64,000 nucleotides of DNA, taken from contig MELF01000005.1 in the NCBI GenBank assembly GCA_001767525.1, forward strand, positions 45,867 through 109,866. The letters are read 5' to 3'. The DNA is from Acidobacteria bacterium RIFCSPLOWO2_12_FULL_68_19 (lineage in GTDB: Bacteria > Acidobacteriota > Vicinamibacteria > Vicinamibacterales > UBA2999). Numbering within the stretch: the stretch's first letter is position 1; each line of letters opens with the position of its first letter. The translations under genes and the position numbers were made by a program. Shown piece by piece: positions 31,334 to 41,815 of the stretch. Below the pieces are notes generated by a model. It was not told the origin of the DNA. It did no database searches and saw only the letters and a list, made by a program, of their open reading frames with translations.

Positions 31334-31485
31334 CCTAATCCCCCTTACAAGCACCCACCGCGCCGTGCGCCCCGGCAATCCCGCTCTTCGTCGAAGCGTC
31401 CCGGCGCGCACCAGCACCCCGACGCGCGTTCGCAGCCTCGCCCTTCGGGCGGCGGCAGGAGTCCGCCGCTCGGCCGCAATCGGGC

Positions 31486-31515
31486 AGTATAGTGATCGCT
31501 TTTCCAGCGAGTCAA
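31486..31515 (-). promoter_or_regulatory. sigma70 promoter of the TPR lipoprotein gene
   Basis: On the minus strand TTGACT (31515-31510), an 18-nt spacer and TATACT (31491-31486). The leader to ATG 31333 would be about 145 nt. The divergent relA/spoT gene starts at 31582. Confidence 0.7.
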
Positions 31516-31581
31516 GGACCAGATGGTGGTCGCCTTGACCCCCCTCAACCCCACTTCTATCATGAAGATGCCGCATTCCCC

Positions 31582-33747
31582 ATGATTCGCTTCGAAACGC
31601 TCCTCGAGAAGGTGCGGAGCTACAGCCCGGAAGCGGACGTCGAGCTGCTGCGCCGGGCGTACGTCTTCTCGGCGCTCGAGCACAAGGGGCAGGTCCGTCA
31701 TTCCGGCGAGCCCTACCTCGTCCACCCGCTCGAGGTCGCCGATCTGCTCGCGGAGATGAAGCTCGACATCGTGGCGGTGGCAGCCGGTCTGCTCCACGAC
31801 GTCGTCGAGGACACGCTGACGACGCCCGAGCGCATTGCGGAACTGTTCGGCCCTGAGATCGCCCACGTCGTCGAAGGCGTCACGAAGATCGGAGCCATCC
31901 CATTTTCCTCGAGCGAGGAGCGCCAGGCGGAGAACTTCCGGAAAATGCTCCTGGCGATGGTCGACGACATCCGCGTGATCTTCGTCAAGCTCGCCGATCG
32001 GCTCCACAACATGCGGACGCTCCACTACCTTCCCGAGGAGCGGCGCACCAAGGTCGCCCAGGAGACGCTCGACATCTACGCGCCGATCGCCAACCGGCTC
32101 GGGATGAGCAAGGTGAAGAACGAGCTCGAGGAGCTGGCGTTCCGCTATCTCGAGCCCAAGGCGTACGAGGGGCTGCACTCCAAGGTGGAGAGCAAACGCG
32201 CTCAGGCCGAGCGCGCCATCGACGAGCTCACGCGCACCATCCGTGCGAAGCTCGAAGAAGCGCAGGTGCCGATCATGCACCTCGATGGCCGCATCAAGCG
32301 GCTCTATAGCATCCACCAGAAACTCAAGCGGCAGAAGATCGACCTCGAGCGCGTGTACGACTTCGTGGCGCTGCGCGTGATTACGCAGTCGGTCAAGGAC
32401 TGCTATGCCGCCCTCGGGATCATCCACCAGACGTGGTCGCCGGTGCCCGGCCGTATCAAGGACTTCATCGCGATGCCGCGACCGAACGGCTATCAGTCAC
32501 TGCACACATCGGTTGTCAGTGAGCACGGGTTTCCCTTCGAGGTGCAGATCCGGACCGAGGAGATGCATCGACACGCGGAAGAGGGCATCGCCGCGCACTG
32601 GAAGTACAAGGAAGGACGTGTCGGCGACCAGCGCGACGAGCGGTACTTCCATTGGATGCGGCAGTTGCTGGAGGTGCAGCAGGAGGTTCGCGATCCGCAG
32701 GAGTTCCTCCAGAGCCTGAAGGTCGATCTGTACCCCGAGGAGGTCTACATCTTCACGCCGAAGGGAGAGGTGAAGTCGCTCCCGCGCGGCGCCACGGCGA
32801 TCGACTTCGCCTACGCCATTCACACCGACGTCGGCAATCAGTGCGTCGGCGCCCGGTTCAACGGCAAGATGGTGTCGCTGCGGACGCGCCTGCAGAACGG
32901 CGATATCGTCGAAATCATCACGCAGGCCGGGCACAAGCCGAGTCGTGATTGGCTGAGCCTGGTCGCCACGTCGCGCGCGCGCAGCAAGGTCAAGCACGTC
33001 CTCCAGGCCGAGGAGCGCACGCGCAGCATCGAACTCGGCCGCCGCCTGTTCGAGAAGGAGGCGCGCCGTTTCGGGCTGAACGCCAAGACCGTGCTCGAGA
33101 GCGAGGAGCTGGCGACGTTCGTCGCGGAATACGGCGCGCAGAAGCCCGACGAGCTGCTGATGCACATCGGCTACGGCAAGCTCTCGGCGCGCACGGTGCT
33201 GCAGAAGGCGGTGCCGCCAGGCCAGCTCAAGGAACAGCCGCCGGAGTCGAGTGTCGTCGCGGCGGTCAAGCGCGTCCTGCGAGCGGGCTCGGCCGCCGAC
33301 GATCGCATCAAGGTGCGCGGCACCGACGAGGTGCTCGTGTTCCGCGCGCGGTGCTGCAACCCGATCCGCGGCGAGCGAATCGTCGGCTACATCACACGCG
33401 GAAAGGGCGTGTCGGTCCATGCGGCGGCGTGCCCCAACGTCCTCGTCTTCGACCCGGACCGCCGCATCGATGTCGAATGGGACAGCGCTCGCACCGATCA
33501 GGCGCCATACACCGTTCGGCTCACGATGGAGGTCGAGGACCGGAAGGGCATGCTCGCGGAGATCAGCGCCCGCGTCTCCGGCATCAATACCAACATCACC
33601 AATATGGAAGCGCGCACCGGCGGGGACCGCCACGCCCGGATCGACATGACGGTCGAGATCAAGGACGTGAAGCACCTGGAAAAGGTGATCAAGTCGATCA
33701 AGGCCGTGGAGGGTGTGGTGGGGGTCGAGCGCGCGGCGCGAGTGTAG
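31582..33747 (+). CDS. bifunctional (p)ppGpp synthetase/hydrolase, RelA/SpoT family
   Basis: A 721-aa long-form Rel enzyme that makes and degrades the stringent alarmone. The HD hydrolase domain is intact: His in LVHPLEV (about 52) and the GLLHDVVEDT pair (about 72-81). The synthetase domain has RPNGYQSLHTSVVSEHGFPF (about 298-317) and EVQIRTEEMHRHAEEGIAAH. A TGS domain (YIFTPKGEVKSLPRGATAID) and a C-terminal ACT domain (about 645-720) complete the layout. Intact HD and synthetase motifs argue for a bifunctional Rel rather than a split RelA. An associated DksA/TraR-type protein is encoded nearby at 35978. Confidence 0.95.
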   Translation: MIRFETLLEKVRSYSPEADVELLRRAYVFSALEHKGQVRHSGEPYLVHPLEVADLLAEMKLDIVAVAAGLLHDVVEDTLTTPERIAELFGPEIAHVVEGVTKIGAIPFSSSEERQAENFRKMLLAMVDDIRVIFVKLADRLHNMRTLHYLPEERRTKVAQETLDIYAPIANRLGMSKVKNELEELAFRYLEPKAYEGLHSKVESKRAQAERAIDELTRTIRAKLEEAQVPIMHLDGRIKRLYSIHQKLKRQKIDLERVYDFVALRVITQSVKDCYAALGIIHQTWSPVPGRIKDFIAMPRPNGYQSLHTSVVSEHGFPFEVQIRTEEMHRHAEEGIAAHWKYKEGRVGDQRDERYFHWMRQLLEVQQEVRDPQEFLQSLKVDLYPEEVYIFTPKGEVKSLPRGATAIDFAYAIHTDVGNQCVGARFNGKMVSLRTRLQNGDIVEIITQAGHKPSRDWLSLVATSRARSKVKHVLQAEERTRSIELGRRLFEKEARRFGLNAKTVLESEELATFVAEYGAQKPDELLMHIGYGKLSARTVLQKAVPPGQLKEQPPESSVVAAVKRVLRAGSAADDRIKVRGTDEVLVFRARCCNPIRGERIVGYITRGKGVSVHAAACPNVLVFDPDRRIDVEWDSARTDQAPYTVRLTMEVEDRKGMLAEISARVSGINTNITNMEARTGGDRHARIDMTVEIKDVKHLEKVIKSIKAVEGVVGVERAARV

Positions 33748-33778
33748 CGCCCTGTTTCGTCGAGCCTCGGGTCTCGAG

Positions 33779-34156
33779 CTACGGAACGACCGCTATCGCG
33801 TCGATCTCCACTCTTGCGTCTCGCGGTAGCCGCGCGACCTGCACGGTCGAGCGCGCCGGAGGCGGGTCGCCAACGAACTTCGCGTAGCATTCGTTCATCG
33901 CCGCGAAATCGTCGAGGTCCGCCAGGAACACCGTCGTGCGGACGACGTGCTCGAAGCCCGCACCGGCCGCTTCGAGCAGCGCCTGCAGGTTCCTCATCAC
34001 GCGATCGATCTGTGTCCTGATGTCGCCGCCCACGAGCGCGCCCGTCGCGGGGTCGATCGGGATCTGGCCCGAGATGAAGAGCAGGTGTCCGGTGCGGACG
34101 GCCGGCGAATAGGGGCCGATCGCCTTGGGCGCCCCGGTCGTCCCGATGGACTGCAC
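33779..34156 (-). CDS. ridA: RidA family enamine/imine deaminase
   Basis: A 125-aa YjgF/RidA protein that hydrolyses reactive enamine intermediates such as 2-aminoacrylate. IGPYSPAVRTGHLLFISGQI is at about 13-32. The substrate-binding Arg in VVRTTVFLADLDDF and the C-terminal PARSTVQVARLPRDARVEID motif are present. GTG start, one base after the rpmB stop. Length is typical. Confidence 0.92.
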   Translation of the reverse strand: MQSIGTTGAPKAIGPYSPAVRTGHLLFISGQIPIDPATGALVGGDIRTQIDRVMRNLQALLEAAGAGFEHVVRTTVFLADLDDFAAMNECYAKFVGDPPPARSTVQVARLPRDARVEIDAIAVVP

Positions 34157-34157
34157 G

Positions 34158-34349
34158 TCAGGCCGCCTTGGTCACCTTGCCGCCCCGCAGGCACCGTGTG
34201 CAGACACGGATGCGCCGTGTACCGCCGTTGACGACCGCGCGGACCGTCTGCAGGTTGGGCTCGAACCGTCGCGGGCCGACGTTGTGAGCGTGTGATACCG
34301 TCCGGCCAACGACCGGAGTCTTTCCGCACACTTCGCACCGTTTTGCCAT
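34158..34349 (-). CDS. rpmB: 50S ribosomal protein L28
   Basis: A 63-aa L28 with the zinc-type Cys motifs C-x2-C (CEVCGKTP) and C-x2-C ([10 protein letters not shown]), plus [17 protein letters not shown]. It has its own extended -10 promoter at 34385-34393 and is coupled to ridA. Confidence 0.95.
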   Translation of the reverse strand: MAKRCEVCGKTPVVGRTVSHAHNVGPRRFEPNLQTVRAVVNGGTRRIRVCTRCLRGGKVTKAA

Positions 34350-34384
34350 GTTTGCCGTGCCTCTTCCGTTGTGTCGAACCCCGA

Positions 34385-34393
34385 ATTGTACCA
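34385..34393 (-). promoter_or_regulatory. extended -10 promoter of rpmB
   Basis: On the minus strand TGG plus TACAAT matches the TGn-TATAAT extended -10 pattern. A weak TTCACT lies 18 nt further upstream. The leader to ATG 34349 is about 30 nt. Confidence 0.55.
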
Positions 34394-34395
34394 GT

Positions 34396-35052
34396 TCAGG
34401 GAACGATCAGTGAACTGGCCGCAGGCGGGTCGGCCCACGGCGCCTCCGCCGTTCCCGCAACCCTCAGGAGGCGCGCCATCAGGTCGAGATACGCCGTCTC
34501 ACCTTCCTCGGCCGCGCGGGCCATGCGCGCGCCCTCTTCGATCGCCCTGAGCGCCAGGGCGGCCTCGCCGTCGTAGACCCGCGCGCCCCGCTCGCGTATC
34601 TGCGCCAGCGTTGTTCCGAGCGCGACGGCCAGCGACTGCGCCGGCACCGACTGCGGCGTGTGCTCGTAGATGACGCCGCGCGCCGCGGTTTCCAGCGTCG
34701 AGGCGAGCGCCGCGGCGGCATCGGCGACGTCGGCATCGACGAGCCGCGTGGAGCCGTCCGCGATGAAGACCCCGGGCGTGTACCGCTCGATGGCAGCGTG
34801 AAACAGGAAGAACAGCTCGTACTGCCGCTCCGTCAGCTGCCGGATCGCCGGCAATAGACGGGCGACGTCGCGCTCCTGCTGCCGCCGGACGACGGCCGGC
34901 GGATGTTCGCGCGCGGCGGTGAGATAGGTGCAGGTGCTCGGGCAGCGGATCTCGATGAGCCGCTTCGTTCCACAGCAGACCGTGCAGATGGTCCGACCGA
35001 GCGCGGGACACTCGCGGCGTCCTTTCCGCTGGGCGCAGCTGGCACAGTGCAT
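34396..35052 (-). CDS. Cys-rich zinc-finger-like protein of unknown function
   Basis: A 218-aa protein not recognised as a named family. The first 45 residues hold about nine cysteines in C-x2-C, C-x7-C-x2-C-C and C-x4-C spacing ([29 protein letters not shown]), suggesting one or two zinc clusters. The rest is helical ([34 protein letters not shown]) with no catalytic motif. It is upstream of rpmB on the same strand. A nucleic-acid or ribosome-associated role is possible but unproven. Confidence 0.75.
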   Translation of the reverse strand: MHCASCAQRKGRRECPALGRTICTVCCGTKRLIEIRCPSTCTYLTAAREHPPAVVRRQQERDVARLLPAIRQLTERQYELFFLFHAAIERYTPGVFIADGSTRLVDADVADAAAALASTLETAARGVIYEHTPQSVPAQSLAVALGTTLAQIRERGARVYDGEAALALRAIEEGARMARAAEEGETAYLDLMARLLRVAGTAEAPWADPPAASSLIVP

Positions 35053-35226
35053 CCCTCAGCTTCGCACACAGAGGGCGCGCGGTGAAAGCGCGCGGTGACA
35101 GAACCGTCGCCGTGCTCGTGGTGAGAACGGGCGAAAGGCCGCATGATCCGGCCGAATCCCCGGAGTGTCTGCGGAATCGGCATTGCGCTGTTCGCAGGTG
35201 GAGGTCCTCGGCCGACGCCGAGAACG

Positions 35227-35482
35227 ATGGCGCAGGCGCTCGTCCGCAACGAATCGCCCACCGAATACTTCCGCGAGCTCGTTGAATCGACCACGAAGCG
35301 GCAGCATCCGGCTGCGCGCGAGCTGAACGTCGTCCTATCTGGCGAATCTGCTCACAGGGTCCGTGCACGTGGATCGGTCGAGCGCGACGACCGAGGACGA
35401 AGCGCCTCCGGCGAAGGTCGAGTCGTGCAGTAGACCTCACCCGATACAGGACCGCACGGTCATGTGCTCTGTGCGCTTCTGA
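35227..35482 (+). pseudogene. frameshifted remnant of a small conserved-type protein
   Basis: ATG 35227 opens MAQALVRNESPTEYFRELVE, continuing to ...HPAARELNV. One extra base near 35332 moves the sensible reading to SYLANLLTGSVHVDRSSATT and on to a TGA at 35480-35482. Joined, the two parts give a coherent protein of about 84 aa, while the unshifted frame becomes Arg/Gly-rich nonsense. It could be a decayed gene or a sequencing indel. No function is recognised. Confidence 0.5.
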
Positions 35483-35977
35483 TCGAAAATAGACACATTG
35501 TCTGTTTATAGGCAGTCTTGTGCTGTTCGCGCGCAACCATTCTCAAACAAGTATTCTATTTCTTGGCTTTCCGCTCTGATCATTTGAGATAAGGCCATGT
35601 GTTTCAGGAGTTTACATCGAATTCGCTCAATTGAGATTCGGTGAGACCAGTGCTTGACCGCTGCGTCAAGCGGAGGCCTTTTCACCACACGTACAGTTAT
35701 TTACGTCCTTTTCTCGGGACGTTGAAGGTTGGCGACCGTTACGCCAGGTCGAACGTCTAATTCGTTGGTGGCCGCAACTTGGGTCGCCTGGAAGGCGCCT
35801 TAAGTGAGGGTGGAACGAGGACTTGCTGCCACAGCCGTTTCCATGGTCGGTCGGGACGGAGCTCGGTCGCGGGCTGGGAGGGCCGCAAGGGGTGTTTCGC
35901 GGCATTGCAATTGCATACTGGGCGCACGCACGATTGACCACCCATGAGGGGTGGGCGTGGAAGGAGCGGCAGGCATC
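35483..35977. other. AT-richer gene-free interval before the DksA/TraR gene
   Basis: About 495 nt with no convincing gene on either strand. The first 250 nt (35485-35735) are clearly AT-richer than the rest of the window. Features seen: a CCACCC/GGGTGG hairpin around the 35941 CCCATGAGGGG segment, and several A/T tracts. It may hold a promoter region, an unrecognised small RNA or foreign DNA; none can be shown here. Confidence 0.4.
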
Positions 35978-36427
35978 ATGGCCACGACGAAGCAGGCGAA
36001 GGGCTCGGCGCGGGCGAGCCGGTACAAGGAACTGAAGAAGATGCTTGAAAACCGCCGCCGCGAGCTGATGGACGAAGTTCAGGGTCGGATTCGCGATGTG
36101 CGCGCCGACGGATGCAAGGATCGCGAGGTGTTCGACCAGGGCGAGAGCTCCGAGGTCGACATCCAGGAAGACATCGAGTTTGCGCTCATTCAGATGAAGT
36201 CGGAGACGCTGAACAAGATCAACGAGGGGCTCCGCCGGCTGGATGAGGGGACGTACGGCAACTGTTTCGAGTGCGGCGAGGAGATTGCCGAGGCGCGCCT
36301 CCGGGCGCTCCCCTTCGCGGTGCGTTGCAAGGACTGCGAGGAAGCGCGTGAGACGGCCGAACAGCGCGAGCGGATGCTCGCACAGAAGCGGGGCTCGACG
36401 CCCCTCTTCTTCGACGTGTCGAACTGA
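35978..36427 (+). CDS. DksA/TraR-family zinc-finger regulator
   Basis: A 149-aa protein, ATG 35978 with AAGGAGCGG upstream. A coiled-coil N-half (LKKMLENRRRELMDEVQGRI) with Asp/Glu at the tip is followed by the C4 finger C-x2-C-x17-C-x2-C (CFECGEEIAE...RCKDC) at about 98-122. DksA-like proteins bind the RNA polymerase secondary channel and with ppGpp modulate rRNA and stress promoters. RelA/SpoT is encoded 2 kb upstream. The exact subfamily is uncertain. Confidence 0.88.
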   Translation: MATTKQAKGSARASRYKELKKMLENRRRELMDEVQGRIRDVRADGCKDREVFDQGESSEVDIQEDIEFALIQMKSETLNKINEGLRRLDEGTYGNCFECGEEIAEARLRALPFAVRCKDCEEARETAEQRERMLAQKRGSTPLFFDVSN

Positions 36428-36463
36428 GTTTCGTTCGAGACGTCCGGTTCGGTCGAATCGTTC

Positions 36464-36495
36464 AGGGCGGCCCTCGAGGCCGCCCTTCGTATTTT
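36464..36495 (+). terminator. intrinsic terminator after the DksA-like gene
   Basis: A perfect 9-bp stem, AGGGCGGCC (36464-36472) / GGCCGCCCT (36478-36486), with a 5-nt loop, then TCGTATTTTG. It lies 36 nt past the stop codon. Confidence 0.85.
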
Positions 36496-36506
36496 GAGGC
36501 AAGCCA

Positions 36507-38939
<2,433 letters not shown>

Positions 38940-38997
38940 CCAGCGTGCCTTCGAGACTCGAAACGCACGGCGCAGAGGCGAGCCGAAGAGGTAGAAC

Positions 38998-39564
38998 CTA
39001 CTCTCGAGCGTTGACTCTCGGGATGTGAGGTTCGACGAGCGTCAACCCCGCCACCGTCTTCAGATCGACGATGTCGCCCGAGGCGATCATCGCGCGGATC
39101 GCGTCGAGCGGGAACGGTCGTGCCTCGATGTCCTCGTCCTCGTCCTGCTGCGCGGCGGGATCGTCCTCCCGAGGGAGTCTGAGGCCGGTGGCGCGATAGA
39201 AGTGCATCTCCTCGTCGCAGTAGCCCGGCGTCGGAAAGAAGGCGCCCAGCGGCGCGACGGCCGCCGGAATCAACCCCGTCTCCTCGTGGCACTCGCGGAC
39301 CGCCGCTCGGTCCGGCGCCTCGCCGTGCTTCAGGCTGCCCGCCGGCAACTCCCACGCTGACCGGCCGATTGCCGGCCGATACTGCCGGACGAGCACGATC
39401 TCGCCGCGATCGGTTACCGGGACGAGCACGACCGAACCGGGATGACGGATAATCTCCGCCTCGAGTCGGCCGCCGCGTGGCATCGAAATCGACTCGACCG
39501 TCACGCTGAAGATGCGCCCGTCGAAGACCTTGCGAATCTGATTGGGAACGGTCGGCCTAGTCAT
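38998..39564 (-). CDS. NUDIX hydrolase, ADP-ribose pyrophosphatase-like
   Basis: A 188-aa enzyme. The Nudix box [23 protein letters not shown] fits G-x5-E-x7-R-E-x2-E-E-x-G; shown here up to the hydrophobic tail, its key residues are Gly, Glu, Arg and the Glu pair. The upstream [21 protein letters not shown] strand is typical of ADP-ribose pyrophosphatases (NudF type). Its ATG overlaps the rluD stop by 8 nt. Substrate inferred from family resemblance. Confidence 0.88.
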   Translation of the reverse strand: MTRPTVPNQIRKVFDGRIFSVTVESISMPRGGRLEAEIIRHPGSVVLVPVTDRGEIVLVRQYRPAIGRSAWELPAGSLKHGEAPDRAAVRECHEETGLIPAAVAPLGAFFPTPGYCDEEMHFYRATGLRLPREDDPAAQQDEDEDIEARPFPLDAIRAMIASGDIVDLKTVAGLTLVEPHIPRVNARE

Positions 39565-40522
39565 CTTCGTTCCATCCCGGCAGCTCTTCCAGGATGCTCC
39601 TGAGATCGTCTGGGAGCGGCGCGGTGAATTCCATCCGCCGTCGGTCCCGCGGGTGCGCGAAGGCGAGTCGCTCGGCGTGCAGGAACGGGCGGTCGAGGCG
39701 CTGCAGCGCGCGCAGATCGCCCGGGACCCGGCGGCGTGCGCCGCCATAGAGCGCATCGCCGACGATCGGATGTCCGATGGCGCTGAGGTGCACGCGGATC
39801 TGGTGGGTGCGCCCGGTGTGGATCGCCACCTGGCAGAGCGTCACGCCGCGGAGGTGACGGGCTCGGGTGATGCGCGTGACCGCTTCGCGGGCGCGACGCG
39901 CCCGCGCCGACATCTTCTGCCGGTGCAGCGGGTCGCGGCCGATCGCCGCGTCGATCCGGCGCCCCGCCCGAACGACCCCCCAGACGAGGGCGACGTATTC
40001 CTTCTCGACCTCGCGGTCGTGGAACTGCCGCGAGAGCTCGCGGTGCGCGGCGTCGGTCTTCGCCACGACCATCACGCCAGAGGTGCCGCGGTCGAGGCGA
40101 TGCACGATGCCGGGGCGCAGCTCCCCCCCGATCCCGCTGAGATCCGGTATGTGGTGGAGCAGCGCGTTGACGAGCGTGCCCGACGCATGGCCAGCGCCGG
40201 GATGCACCACCACGCCCGCCGGTTTGTTGAGCACCGCCAGATCGGCATCCTGGTACAAGACGTCGAGCGGGAGCGGTTCCGGCGCAACGCCGATGGGCGC
40301 CGGGGCGGGAAAGTCGATGGTGACCCGATCGCCCTCTCGAACCGAGAGGTTCGCCCTGGCGGAGGCCGGCGGTCCGGAGGGACCGCCGCGCCGAACGCTC
40401 ACGCGGCCGCCCTCGATCCACTGCTGAATCTGCGACCGGGAGTGCCCTTCAACGACCGAGACGAGGAAGCGATCGAGCCGCTGGCCGTCGAGTTCCGACG
40501 GCACGGTGAACGCGCTGTCCAC
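39557..40522 (-). CDS. rluD: 23S rRNA pseudouridine synthase, RluD-like
   Basis: A 321-aa protein with an N-terminal S4 RNA-binding domain (GQRLDRFLVSVVEGHSRSQI) and a catalytic domain with HRLDRGTSGVMVVAKT, which holds the active-site Asp. Then come RTHQIRVHLSAIGHPIVGD and YGG. The GTG at 40522 starts 2 nt after the lgt stop. RluD modifies helix 69 of 23S rRNA. RluC/RluD separation rests on length and the S4 domain. Confidence 0.92.
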   Translation of the reverse strand: MDSAFTVPSELDGQRLDRFLVSVVEGHSRSQIQQWIEGGRVSVRRGGPSGPPASARANLSVREGDRVTIDFPAPAPIGVAPEPLPLDVLYQDADLAVLNKPAGVVVHPGAGHASGTLVNALLHHIPDLSGIGGELRPGIVHRLDRGTSGVMVVAKTDAAHRELSRQFHDREVEKEYVALVWGVVRAGRRIDAAIGRDPLHRQKMSARARRAREAVTRITRARHLRGVTLCQVAIHTGRTHQIRVHLSAIGHPIVGDALYGGARRRVPGDLRALQRLDRPFLHAERLAFAHPRDRRRMEFTAPLPDDLRSILEELPGWNEDD

Positions 40523-40524
40523 GG

Positions 40525-41331
40525 CTACGCCGCGAGCGAGCGGCGCGCCTGCCGCGGCGTCTCCGGCGAGCTCCTTGCGAGCCACGCCAGCATGGCGATG
40601 CTCAGCGGCGCGAGCACGAGCGAGATGAACTGCGACGTCGAGAAGCCGAGAATCTCGCCGCGCGGGTCGCCGCGGTACATCTCGATGATGTAGCGCGAGA
40701 CCGCGTACAGGAACATGTAGCCCCAGAACGTGCGGCCGGCGAACAGCCGCCCGCGGCGCTCGGTCGCCAGCAGGAGGCCGAGGATGAGCAGTTCGGCGCC
40801 CGCCTCGTAGATCTGCGTTGGATGCAGCGGGACGCCGAGCGGCGTCCCCACATTGGACGCCGCGAGCGGATTGGTGAAGGTGATGGCCCACGCCACGTCG
40901 GTCGGCCGGCCGTAGCAGCAGCCGGCGGCCAGGCAGCCGAGCCGTCCTGTGACGTGCCCGAGGGCGATGGCCGGTGCGAACACATCGCATGTGGTCCAGA
41001 GGGGGAGCCCATGCCGCCCCACGTACCAGAACCCGACGAGCACCGACAGAATCAGGCCGCCGTAGAAGACGCCGCCCGAACGGGCCAGCGACAGTAGTTC
41101 CCGCCAGGACCCGCTGAACTGGTCGAAGTCGACGACCAGCAGGAGGAGCTTCGCGCCGATCAGGGCGGCGATGATGATGTAGATCCCGAGGTCGAGGATG
41201 CGGCTCGAGTCGAGCCCCCACTGCCCGGCGCGGCGCATCGCCAGCCAGAGTCCCAGCAGGTAGGACGCCGCCAGCAGCACGCCGTAGGAGTAGATCGTGA
41301 TTGGGCCGATGCTAAACAGTTCCGGATACAC
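40525..41331 (-). CDS. lgt: phosphatidylglycerol-prolipoprotein diacylglyceryl transferase
   Basis: A 268-aa inner-membrane enzyme that attaches diacylglycerol to the lipobox Cys. Seven helices are predicted. The signature GRLGCLAAGCCYGRPTD (about 128-144) includes the catalytic Arg, and the HPTQIYE block follows at about 170. The GTG start at 41331 overlaps the lspA stop by 20 nt. It pairs with lspA as consecutive steps of lipoprotein maturation. Confidence 0.95.
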   Translation of the reverse strand: MYPELFSIGPITIYSYGVLLAASYLLGLWLAMRRAGQWGLDSSRILDLGIYIIIAALIGAKLLLLVVDFDQFSGSWRELLSLARSGGVFYGGLILSVLVGFWYVGRHGLPLWTTCDVFAPAIALGHVTGRLGCLAAGCCYGRPTDVAWAITFTNPLAASNVGTPLGVPLHPTQIYEAGAELLILGLLLATERRGRLFAGRTFWGYMFLYAVSRYIIEMYRGDPRGEILGFSTSQFISLVLAPLSIAMLAWLARSSPETPRQARRSLAA

Positions 41332-41815
41332 GGCGTCTCCCTATCTCCAGCATGTCGAGAATCATGAGCGAGACGCCCACTGTGATGGCCGCGTCCGCCA
41401 CATTGAACGCCCAGAAGTGCCACCCGCTCCAGTAGAGATCGACGAAGTCGACGACGTACCCGGCTCCAAGCCGATCGATGAGGTTGCCAGCGGCGCCGCC
41501 GATGACGAGCGCGAGGCCGGCGCGCGCGAACCGCTGGTGGTCGGGCAGGGTCGCCCCGTACCACGCGAGCGCCGCGAGCGCGATCGCCGCGACAACCGAG
41601 AGCAGCGCCGTCTTCATCGGGAAGTCGACCGCATTCATCAGGCCGAACGCCGCTCCGTAATTGTGCACCCGCGTGAGGCTGAAGAAGTGCGGAATCACCT
41701 CCACGCTCTCGTGTAGTTCCAGGCTCGACCGCACCGTGGCTTTTGCCAGCTGATCGAGCGCCACCACGACGCCGGCGGTCCAGATCTCGCCGCGGAGCGG
41801 TGCCGAGAACGGCAT
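41312..41815 (-). CDS. lspA: lipoprotein signal peptidase II
   Basis: A 167-aa four-helix membrane aspartyl protease. Catalytic Asp residues lie in GGAAGNLIDRLGAGYVVDFV and in FNVADAAITVG. The HNYGAAFGLM segment is also typical. The ATG overlaps the ileS stop (TGATG). It cleaves diacylated prolipoproteins after Lgt acts. Confidence 0.96.
   Translation of the reverse strand: MPFSAPLRGEIWTAGVVVALDQLAKATVRSSLELHESVEVIPHFFSLTRVHNYGAAFGLMNAVDFPMKTALLSVVAAIALAALAWYGATLPDHQRFARAGLALVIGGAAGNLIDRLGAGYVVDFVDLYWSGWHFWAFNVADAAITVGVSLMILDMLEIGRRRVSGTV

Noticed and set aside
35506..35688. 60-aa minus-strand frame in the AT-richer interval
   Set aside because: No Shine-Dalgarno sequence, no domain, no promoter evidence; listed only as part of the gene-free interval.
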